Assembly (NCBI GenBank): GCA_009602735.1
Contig: WELA01008529.1
Location: 39,678-63,869 of the forward strand
Length of the DNA stretch: 24,192 nt
Source: Mesotaenium endlicherianum
Taxonomy: Eukaryota > Streptophyta > Zygnematophyceae > Zygnematales > Mesotaeniaceae
Reading direction: 5' to 3'
Part shown: piece by piece, positions 9,774 to 17,472 of the stretch
Layout: each line of letters starts with the position of its first letter
Numbering within the stretch: the stretch's first letter is position 1
Program-made: the position numbers and the translations under genes
The notes under the pieces: generated by a model
The model's input: only the letters and a program-made list of their open reading frames with translations
Databases searched by the model: none
Told to the model about the DNA's origin: nothing

Positions 9774-10159
9774 GTTAGTAGGATATGGACCTTTGTCATA
9801 GGGATTGCAGGAAGTATGTTAGTATTAGTATAGTGGCTTCGCTGCTGTTTACCNATTCGCTGTTGTTTACGTTACAGGATGATTGCTAAAAGTTGACGTA
9901 GTTGCGATGCGCTAAACATAAACGTATGATTTGTGTTTTTGGGTGAGTTAAGTGATGTAGTGTTGTGCGAGGCTCTTTTTCCTTCAGCTCAAGGTGCTTT
10001 ATGTGGGCCAGGCTGTCCCCTCTGTCACTATGCTGACACTTAGGATTCACGTAACTGTCCCTTTATCGCTCTCGCTCACTAACTGTCATATATTTTCCCC
10101 TCCAACTTTAAATGGAGACAGGACCGCCTGTCACCTTCTCGTGTCAACTGAAATGACAG
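9774..10159 (-). other. Spacer between pol and accessory ORF of Ty3-A
   Basis: About 390 bp without a supported ORF. It contains an 18-bp-spaced duplication (TTCGCTGCTGTTTAC at 9838 and TTCGCTGTTGTTTAC at 9856) with an N at 9854 between the copies. Next to the accessory ORF, the minus strand ends ...CCTGGTTACATGCACAG at 9753, followed by GATGGCTCCC. This resembles a 3' splice acceptor placed one base before the second-choice ATG. Confidence 0.5.
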
Positions 10160-13063
10160 TTATGAAGGGACTCCAGCGGCCCGAAGGTGGAACCGTTTCA
10201 ACGCCCCTTTGGCATTGGTCAAATGGTCCTTAAATTCCCAAGTGTCCCCAGAGGCATCGTAACCCTTCCATCGAATGAGGTATTTCATGACATATTTAGA
10301 CGATCGTCGGAACGAGCGCGCGTCTAAAATCTCCTCAACCTCATATTCGTCAGAGTCGCCGTCTCTGACAGCGGGGACCGGTCCCGGTTGGACAAGGAAC
10401 CGACCTGTGAACAGTGTATCACCTTTGATGTATGGTTTCAGGAAGGAGACATTAAAGACCGGGTGACCCTTGTATTCGGCTGACATGTTGAGTTTGTAAG
10501 CATTCGGACCGACACGACGCACCACCGAATATGGACCGACCCAGACAGGGCCAAGCTTTTTCTTGACCACTCCAGGGAGGTACAGGTGCTTAGAATGCAG
10601 TTTGACCAAATCGCCTTTAGAAAAGGTCAGCTCCCGACGGTGTTGATTAGCGTATTTTTGTTGGTTTTCTTGGGCTTTGTGCAGGTTTTGTTGGACTGCT
10701 GACAGTGTGTCAGCAAACTCCTGAGTTAACTGGAGGGAGACCGGGTTGTCAATCCCTTCAGGGTGAGTTAAAGATTCCCCTAGCACATCTAGAGGAGACT
10801 TAGGGACTCTACCCAGGCTGAGTTCAAAAGGAGTCTTGCCCGTTGACGCGTGCACCGCACTGTTGACCGCAAACTGAATTTGAGGCAACAGGTCATCCCA
10901 ATTATCTTGTTTTTGGTTAATATATGCTCTCAGCACCTCCTGCAGAACTCGGTTAGTTCTTTCAGTCTGCCCATCAGTCTGAGGGTGGTTTGCTGTGCTG
11001 AGCAGCTGTTTGACTCCCATTAACCCCATTAAAGCTCTCCAGAACTTAGAGGTGAATTTTGAGTCTCTGTCTGAGATGATATTAGAAGGGAGCCCATGTT
11101 GGCATACTACATGGTTGTAAAACTGTCTCGCTGTTTCGAGTGCAGTCACTTTGACAGTTGTGGGGATAAAAATGACCATTTTTGTCAGTTTATCCACGAC
11201 TACCAGTATTGAATCATGCCCGTTGGCAGTTCTTGGTAGTGAGACCACCCAGTCCATGGATATAGTTTCCCAGCGTCCCGCTGGGATGGGTAGCGGTTGC
11301 AAGAGACCTCCGGGTGGTGTGTGCCGAGACTTATTTCTCTGACACTGATCACAGGACTTGACATATTTCAAGACCTCCCGGGGTAACCCCTCCCAATGAA
11401 AATGTTTTGCCAGTTTGCCAACAGTTTTGGCCTTCCCCAAATGGCCACCCAGGAGACTGTCATGAGCTTGACTCAGTAAGAGAGACCTTATTTTCAAGTC
11501 GTTAGGAATGACCAGCTTCAGCCTGCCTGAAGTGGTTTCATTCACCAAGACCCCTCCCTTAAGCTTATACCCGAGTGTGGTAGCACGACACATACCAGTT
11601 GTGGGGCTAAGCTCAAATGTTGGGTCAGAAAGGTAGGCTTTCCTAAGTTGTTCAAGGAAGGACTTTTTCACCTTTAGTGAAGTGAGTGCACACAGGACTT
11701 TATCTACAGCATGCTGACTGAAGTTCCTGTCTTGCAAGTCAGGTCTTCTAGAGAGTGCATCAGCAGGATTCAACTTCCCTGGTTTGTAGTCGATCTGGAC
11801 TTGAAACTGCTCCAGCATCTAGCTCCAGCGGTTCTCCCTCCTCGACGGCTTGGACTTCTTCTGAAAGTGGGTGAGAGCTAGATGATCTGTAATCACCTTA
11901 AAAGCTTTACCATGTAAGTATGCTCTCCACTGTTTGAGTACATGAATGATAGCTAGCAGCTCTTTATCATGCACTGAGTAATTAATCTCCGCTGGATTAA
12001 ATTTCATAGACTCATACAACACAGGATGCCACTCCTGCCGTACCTTACCATCCTTTGTGGTTTTGTCAGCAGGCTGCAACAAAATAGCACCCATGGCAAA
12101 GTCAGAGGCATCAGTAACCACCTGCACCGGTTTGCTGGGGTCATACACGGCTAGCACTGGGGCAGAACAAAGGGCATCTTTAAGGGTCTGGAAGGCAGCC
12201 TGCTGCTCTTCCCCCCACACATACCCGATGTCTTTCTTAGTAAGGTCAGTCAGTTTACTGGCCTTTGTGGAATAATTCTCAATAAATCTCCTATAGTAGT
12301 TAGCCAACCCGAGGAAGGATCTAACTTCAGAGACAGATTGTGGTACTGGCCAGTCCCTTATGGTCTGGACTTTCTTAGGATCCACACTGATGCCCTCTTT
12401 ACCGACAACGTGGCCTAAGAATTCAATACTTTCCTTAAAGAAATCACACTTGCTCATTTTAGCATATAAGTGATTTTTCCACAGAGTGTTCAAGACTGTC
12501 TTTAAGTGTTCAGTGTGCTGAGCTTCATCTTTAGAGAAAATTAAAATATCATCCAGGAAAACTTGCACAAACTTATCCAAATAAGGTCTGAAAATGTCAT
12601 TCATAGCACCCATAAAGGTGGCAGGAGCATTAGTCAGTCCAAATGGCATCACGTTGAACTCATAGTGTCCATAACGTGTGCGGAAGGCAGTCTTGTGTTC
12701 ATCCCCCTCAGCAATTCTGATTTGATGATAACCACTCTTGAGATCTATCTTACTGAACACCTTAGCGCCAGACAGGGTATCAAGCAAGTCCTTGACCCTG
12801 GGTGAAGCATACTTGTTCTTTACTGTAATTCTGTTCATGGCTCTGTAATCCACACACATCCGCATACTGCCATCCTTTTTCTTAACAAATAGGATGGGTG
12901 CGCCGTAAGGTGATTTACTGGGAGAAATGTAACCATTTTCCTCCAGCTCTGCAATCTGTGTTTTCAACTCCTCACTCTCCAAATAAGACAAGCCATACGT
13001 GCGTTGCCAGGGTGGCTGGCTACCAGGTAATAAATCAATCCTATGATCTACTTCCCGCTTAGG
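10160..13063 (-). CDS. pol: Ty3-A pol: RT, RNase H, integrase, chromodomain (one amber, 5' frameshift)
   Basis: The frame runs from the frameshift at about 13063 to TAA at 10162-10160, with one TAG at 11821-11819. Numbered from the Met at 12991, RT shows [15 protein letters not shown], first Asp in KIDLKSGY (D83), [12 protein letters not shown], and FLDD (D147-D148). RNase H shows [10 protein letters not shown] (D294), DKELLAI (E344) and VITDH (D369). Numbered from the Met at 11818, integrase has an HHCC zinc site (H119, H126, C156, C159), the D189-D250-E286 triad with the canonical 35-residue D-E spacing, and a GPY/F module ([16 protein letters not shown], about 422-437). A chromodomain follows at about 490-545 ([20 protein letters not shown]), which in chromoviruses can bind methylated histones and guide integration. 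The amber codon sits in the RNase H-integrase connection (RENRWS*MLEQF). Otherwise pol looks well preserved. Confidence 0.9.
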
Positions 13064-13962
13064 GGGTATCCTGGAGGCATATTAAACACATCCGTGTACT
13101 GAGCAACAATGTTTGCAGCAGTAGGGTGCTCCGGAGGGCTTACCTTTTTCTCAACCACTTCTTCAGGTTGAGGAGGTACCTCTCTTAGCAGCAGACAGAA
13201 CATTCTGTCTTCCTTCTGGTTCCAGCTTTTGACGAACTCCATTGCATTCAGCAACTTGCATCCTTCTGGAAGCCTCTTCTTTTCCTTCATTTGCCATCCA
13301 CACAGGACAAGAGGAAGAGCACTGGTGGGTGCCAAGTCAGTCTGCCCATCACTGGCTCCTCTCACTTTAACTGTACCTCTGCTCCAACACACTTCAGCTT
13401 GATGTCTATTAAGCCAGGACCTGCCTAGCACGAGATCATAAAAGCCAGTGTTGAGTACCTCAAATGTAAGCGTTTCAGTTAGAACTGCAATGCCAGAACC
13501 TAACTGGACCTCAATAGGCTTGTTTATAACTCCTCCCGGGATACTTGAGGCATCTCCAAGGAATATTTTTCTATTCCCTTGGGTGACAGTAGGCAGCCTT
13601 AGCCGCTTAACTAAGTCCTTGTGGATAAAAGTATGTGACGCCCCTCCGTCAACAAATGCCCTCACCTTCCTACCTGCAATCATGCAATGCAGTAGGATAG
13701 GGGGGACTGTCTTTTCCTGACTTTCGCATTGTTCTCCTGACGTAGCAAAGAAATGTTGGACATCAGGTGGAACAAGAGCATCCAGAGTGTGCACTCTCTG
13801 GACGTCTATATTGCTGATGGTCTCCTTTATCTGGTTGTCAGGCATGCATAGTGAATCCAGTTCAGCAGGACCCATAATACCTGCTACGAGGGCAGCTAGT
13901 GACGACTCACTATCTCTAGCATCCTCACAGTCAGTAGACTGGATTATTGACTGTTGCTGTCT
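13048..13962 (-). CDS. Ty3-A protease region, reached by -1 frameshift from gag
   Basis: This is the -1 frame relative to gag, open from the slippery site (13962) to TAG at 13050-13048. Counted from the Met at 13875, the retropepsin-like domain has hydrophobic-rich [11 protein letters not shown], then active-site [14 protein letters not shown] (Asp76; DGGA instead of the usual DSGA or DTGA), and the second hydrophobic-hydrophobic-Gly element [11 protein letters not shown] (about 147-157). Homologous aspartic proteases dimerise to cleave Gag and Pol. After the protease comes a linker leading toward RT ([16 protein letters not shown]), where the frame shifts: a C5 run at 13066-13062 would need one more C, or a -1 slip, to continue as [16 protein letters not shown] into RT. 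Start-codon use is not expected, because it should be made as a Gag fusion. Confidence 0.85.
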   Translation of the reverse strand, partial: RQQQSIIQSTDCEDARDSESSLAALVAGIMGPAELDSLCMPDNQIKETISNIDVQRVHTLDALVPPDVQHFFATSGEQCESQEKTVPPILLHCMIAGRKVRAFVDGGASHTFIHKDLVKRLRLPTVTQGNRKIFLGDASSIPGGVINKPIEVQLGSGIAVLTETLTFEVLNTGFYDLVLGRSWLNRHQAEVCWSRGTVKVRGASDGQTDLAPTSALPLVLCGWQMKEKKRLPEGCKLLNAMEFVKSWNQKEDRMFCLLLREVPPQPEEVVEKKVSPPEHPTAANIVAQYTDVFNMPPGYPLSGK

Positions 13963-13968
13963 TTTAAA
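13927..13968 (-). promoter_or_regulatory. Candidate programmed -1 ribosomal frameshift signal, gag/pro
   Basis: On the minus strand, gag reads CCT TTA AAA GAC, giving the canonical heptamer T TTA AAA (13968-13962) in the correct X XXY YYZ phase. Seven nucleotides later a 7-bp hairpin can form: ACAGTCA (13954-13948) with TGACTGT (13933-13927), around a 14-nt loop. The gag stop TAA (13946-13944) lies within the loop, 15 nt after the heptamer. The -1 frame is open into protease with no stop. Heptamer, spacer and stem all fit known -1 signals; the stem is only moderately stable, and a pseudoknot is not evident. Confidence 0.7.
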
Positions 13969-14171
13969 GGCTGGTCTTTTCTCTCAACCTTGGGCAGGTG
14001 CTTGACTGGACACTGTTCTTTGTAGTGGCCTTTCTGCTGACAATGGTAGCAAGTGGATTTTGCTGAGGCTGGTCTCGGTTTAGTCCTCGCACCACCCCTT
14101 TCATAGCCACCTCGAGAGGAACCACCTCTACCTCTTGACTGAATAGCATTGTACTCATACTCATAGTCATC
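13944..14171 (-). CDS. gag: Ty3-A gag, C-terminal (nucleocapsid) fragment
   Basis: The frame enters at the LTR remnant boundary (14171, DDYEYEYNAIQ) and stops at TAA 13946-13944. It has an RGG-rich basic stretch (SRGRGGSSRGGYERGG) followed by a CCHC zinc knuckle, CYHCQQKGHYKEQC (14051-14010), the C-X2-C-X4-H-X4-C signature of retroelement nucleocapsids that bind RNA. The matrix and capsid parts, and the start codon, are missing. The fragment ends in the slippery sequence that leads to protease. Confidence 0.85.
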   Translation of the reverse strand, partial: DDYEYEYNAIQSRGRGGSSRGGYERGGARTKPRPASAKSTCYHCQQKGHYKEQCPVKHLPKVERKDQPLKDSNSQ

Positions 14172-14337
14172 AAGCTGACTTATATGGACTTCAGCCTGCT
14201 GCTTCCGGCTGAGTCATTAAACTGTTAATTATGTAAAGTCCAGCAGACTGACTATTAACTAAAGTTCAGCAGGCTGAACTTAATTAACTATTATATTTAA
14301 ATGAATATTATATCCACTCATATACTGATTCGTTACA
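14171..14337 (-). repeat. Ty3-A 5' LTR remnant (U3 only)
   Basis: This 167-bp match to 7738-7904 starts TGTAACGAATC on the minus strand at 14337 and stops just after the TATA box (14179-14187), where gag sequence begins abruptly. A complete 5' LTR would continue with R, U5 and a primer-binding site before gag, so a deletion or misassembly has removed these along with 5' gag. It contains the inverted words TTCAGCCTGCTG (14190-14201) and CAGCAGGCTGAA (14267-14278). Confidence 0.8.
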
Positions 14338-14486
14338 TCCCACACTCAGTGCTTCCCATGCTCAACCAGTTCCTCATTCCACACTATCAACACTTAGTAG
14401 AAATTTTCAAAAAGTTAGCTTATCCTCAGTTTCCCTTTTACCCCTCCCTTTCAGCTGAGGCGTCCCTGCCTTGCCGCTGAAAGCTA
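14338..14486 (-). other. Ty3-B 3' end: hairpin and candidate polypurine tract
   Basis: This lies between the Ty3-B pol stop and the Ty3-A LTR. Just after the stop, GCTGAAA/TTTCAGC form a 7-bp inverted repeat (14476-14482 and 14449-14455). GAAAGGGAGGGG (14452-14441, minus) is a candidate polypurine tract. What follows (14440-14338) may be the start of the Ty3-B 3' LTR, cut off by Ty3-A; no second copy confirms this. Confidence 0.35.
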
Positions 14487-15112
14487 CTATCTCCTAGCTC
14501 TGCGGCTGGGAGTTTTAGGAAGGCAGTCAGGACATTCCCACCGTCCTGCCATAATCTCTTCCTCACCAATGAAGAAGGTGTGCCAACGGGCACTACACTT
14601 ATCGCAAGTTACCATTGCTTCTTGATCATCCAGCACTTTGCAGGTGGCACAAGGCGTGGCTGGCACCAATTCCTCGGGCACAGCCTTAATCGTAGGATTA
14701 AATTTGGCAAATGGCACAGCGAGCAGTTCTGCACGTGATCTTTCATGGTCTTACCATCGCAACCTTCCAGTTCCAACACTCCATTGTCGAACGCATGTTT
14801 CACGCGTAAGACCACTGCACCTGAATTTGTGTCGATGGTGATCTTGGTGTGGCGCTTGCAATAGACGAAGTCTCCTCTCTGGAACTGCGTCATTTGCAGG
14901 CGGTAGCTCCCATCTCGCGTCCTGGCGTAACGCTGCGTGTCTTTTTTCTGCGCAAATTGTAGATTGTCCAGGGCAGCAGGCATCATGCGCTCAAGTAGCG
15001 CCTTGCGGCGTACCATGACCTTTAGCAGTTCATCAGGGTTGTTCAGGTCTTTCACTTGCTCAATCTCCTGTTTGATGCTCCTGGGCACAACTGGACTTCT
15101 GCCAAACAGAAT
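14487..15112 (-). pseudogene. Ty3-B integrase C-terminal module and PHD-like finger
   Basis: After the stop at 15115-15113 the same frame continues ILFGRSPVVPRSIKQEIEQV, then a helical region and FQRGDFVYCKRH (an SH3-like integrase C-terminal strand), to KDHVQNCSLCHLPN. Near 14700-14720 the frame shifts. The next frame (to a TAG just after RRARR, about 14486) has PCATCKVLDDQEAMVTCDKC...RWH...RWECPDC, a C4HC3 PHD-like pattern. Counted from 14717 the ligands are C23, C26, C38, C41, H46, C62 and C65. The cysteine expected three residues after His is Phe (HTFF), so one zinc ligand is lost. PHD fingers read histone H3 tails, so this probably replaces the chromodomain found in Ty3-A. Confidence 0.65.
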
Positions 15113-15844
15113 TTAATAAGGCGAGTAATTCGCCAAAGCAGCTTGCTTGCTAAATCTGTAACCCATAACCAGCCATGGCAGGGCCAGATCCCAATCATGC
15201 TCAAGGCAAAATTTGCGCAAAGCAAACTTAATGATTTGCACCATCCGTTCTGCTAGACCATCTGCTTGTGGGTGGTCTCTAGACATAGTGCGATGGTAAA
15301 TGAAGCATCTGTCCAAGAGTTTCTGAGAAGACCCTTGGAACTCAGACCCTTGGTCTGTCAGCATATTTGCTGGAGCTCCATGACGTACACTCACACCGTT
15401 GAAAAGCGCTTCTGCGGTCCCCAAGCTCTCCTTAGCAATTAGAGGCACAACCTCTATCCACTTAGAGACATGCTCAATTATGACCATAATGTATTTGTTA
15501 CCTCGCTTGGACAGCGGTAGTTCACCTGCGAGATCGCAGCTCCATTGGTAGCCTAGGCCCATGATTGGCAGAGGTTGCAGGTGTGGATGTTGCTGTGAAA
15601 AACCAGCCTTGACGCGATCACAGCTTTGGCAGGCCTTGATCACATCCTCACATTGTTGCTTCATGCCCCTCCACCAGTAAGACAGCTCCAAAAGACTGTA
15701 CGTCTTCTTGACACCATAGTGCCCAGTATTCTCGTGCATTTCCTGCACCAGAGCTCGCCTTTTGGTGGGTTTTGGCACCAACTTCTCCTGACCAGCTTCT
15801 TCAATCTTGAAGAGATTATTGCGTTTCCAGCAAAACCTTTTAGC
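15113..15844 (-). pseudogene. Ty3-B integrase core
   Basis: Counted from the Met at 15781: HHCC zinc site with H16, H21 (HENTGH), C51 and C54 (CQSC); catalytic D83 (SCDLAGEL), D143 (LTDQGSEF) and E179 (DGLAERM), with the canonical 35-residue spacing between the last two. It ends at TAA 15115-15113 (SPY*ILFGR), where family members have a sense codon before the LFGR-type motif. The frame connects upstream, through stops at 15847-15845 (TGA) and 15859-15857 (TAG), to the RNase H connection. Confidence 0.85.
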
Positions 15845-15856
15845 TCAATGGCTCAT

Positions 15857-16600
15857 CTAGTCCTTCTCTTTCACAAATAATCCCTCCATGTAGACTCCCG
15901 TCTTCAGCCAGTGCATAGTGGCTTGATCTTTCCAGATCTCTGGATTGAACAGGGGTAGAGGCTCAGCTTTACCTGATGCTACCGTTCTAGCCATTTCGGC
16001 CAGGCAGGCTGCCAACTCTGCTGGGCTGCTCGGATCTTCGTCTTCTCGAGCTTCTCTTCTGTTGTCTGAAGATGGGTCCGGGTTCCTGCTGAGTCCATCG
16101 GCGTCATTGTTGAGTACACCTGCTCGATGCACCAGTGTCATCTGGTACTTCTAGAGCTTGAGAGCCCAGCGAGCCAATTTACCAGTGAGGTCTCCATTCT
16201 TCATCAGCCAGAGTAACGGCGAGTGATCTGTGATCAGCGTGAAGGGTCTTCCCCATAAATACTCTCTGAAATGTGCGACAGCCCAAACCACTGCCAGCAG
16301 CTCTCCTTTGTAGGACGAGTAGTTGCTCTCTGCTCGGTTGTTAGAGCGCGAGGCATAGGCAATGACGTACTCCTCTCTAGGACTTGCGGCCTGAGTAAGT
16401 ACTGCGCCGATTCCCACACAACTCCAGTCAGTGTGTAGATTGAACGGCTTGGAGTAGTCACGCGTTCGCAATATTGGGGCCGTTACCAGCCGCTCCTTGA
16501 GCTCGTTCATGGAATTCTCTTGGGCTACCGTCCACACAAAAGGTACATCTTTTATCAGGATTTCTGTCAAGGGTTTAGCAATTTTGCTATAGTCCTTCAC
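15857..16600 (-). pseudogene. Ty3-B RNase H and connection
   Basis: The RNase H motifs are FNLHTDWSCVGIGAVL (first Asp), SYKGELLAVVWA (Glu) and LITDHSPLLWL (Asp). A TAG at 16153-16151 interrupts WALKL*KYQMTLVHR, after which VLNNDADGLSR is the usual connection motif before integrase. The upstream link to RT is broken by a frameshift near 16650, where GLSGYFRKFVKDYSKIAKPL continues the fold in another frame. Confidence 0.85.
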
Positions 16601-16697
16601 AAATTTACGAAAGTATCCGCTTAGCCCTAGCAGAGCTTTCAGACTTAATCACATTCGCAGGTGCAGGTATCTTGTAAATGGCCTCAGTCTTTACAGC

Positions 16698-17472
16698 CTA
16701 AGGGGACATAGCATTGTTTTCAATCTCATGTCCTAAGCAAGGCACATGTGCCTCAAAGAATCTGCACTTTCCAGGATGCAGCGTCATCTGGAATTTCTCC
16801 AGTCGCTGGAACACATGTTCCAAGCGCTCGAGGTGCTCCATAAACTTGCTAAACACCACTACGTCATCAATGTAGGGTTTTGCAAAATCCAGCCCCTCCA
16901 GTACTTTATCCATGGTCCTCTGAAAGATGGCTGGGGCATTTTTCAGCCCAAACGGCATTATCGTCCATTGCCAAAGGTCCCCTTTGAGCCCAGAAAGTGG
17001 TCTTACCTCGATCTTCTGTTTTCACAGGGATCTGGTTGAAGCCTTGGCGTAGATCAATGATGCTGATCACCTTCTCGGTGGTGGCAATCGCAAAGATCCA
17101 CTCTGGTGTAGGCATCACGTAGCTGTCTGGCTCCGTGTGGAGATTCAGTTGCTTGTAGTCTTCACACATACGAGTGACTGTATAATTGCCAGCCTCGTCC
17201 TTCTTGGCAGCTACTACTATGGGAGCTCCATGTACTGAGGTTGATTTTTCAATCATGCCGAGCTTGTGCAGCTCCTGGCAAGTTTTCTCCACACAGTCCC
17301 ATTCGGTCTGCCTGAGCTTATGCGGCCCAAGTCTGACTGGATTATCAGTGGTTAGTGTGATCTCACACACACTAATAGTGGTTCTACCAATCTCCTCCTT
17401 GGTGAAAGCGAACACCTTGCGGTGCTTCTTCAGCAGCCTTTCTATTTGTGCTCTCTGTTGGGCTGAGACCAT
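16698..17472 (-). pseudogene. Ty3-B reverse transcriptase
   Basis: The first frame (17472-16906) shows the RT fingers and palm: HGAPIVVAAKKDE, MCEDYKQLN and IIDLRQGFNQIPV (first catalytic Asp, residue 140). A 1-nt frameshift in a G run near 16985 separates this from MPFGLKNAPAIFQ and YIDDVVVFS (catalytic Asp pair) in the second frame (16958-16698), which ends in TAG (16700-16698). The same frame upstream of 17472 continues through TAG 17538-17536 into the ORF1 tail, so Gag-like and Pol parts may have been one polyprotein. Confidence 0.85.

Larger units (their letters stand above)
7738..14337 (-). mobile_element. Ty3/gypsy chromovirus 'Ty3-A', 5'-truncated, with extra 3' ORF
   Basis: In minus-strand order: 5' LTR remnant (14337-14171), gag 3' part with CCHC knuckle, protease, reverse transcriptase, RNase H, integrase, chromodomain, an unrecognised coiled-coil ORF (9773-8040), polypurine tract, 3' LTR. 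The RT-RNase H-integrase order is Ty3-type, and the C-terminal chromodomain marks a chromovirus. About 97% LTR identity over 167 bp suggests fairly recent insertion. Missing are R-U5, the primer-binding site and the 5' part of gag. Pol has one amber codon and one 1-nt frameshift. The right edge abuts the remains of Ty3-B, so Ty3-A may have inserted into the 3' end of that older element. Confidence 0.85.
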
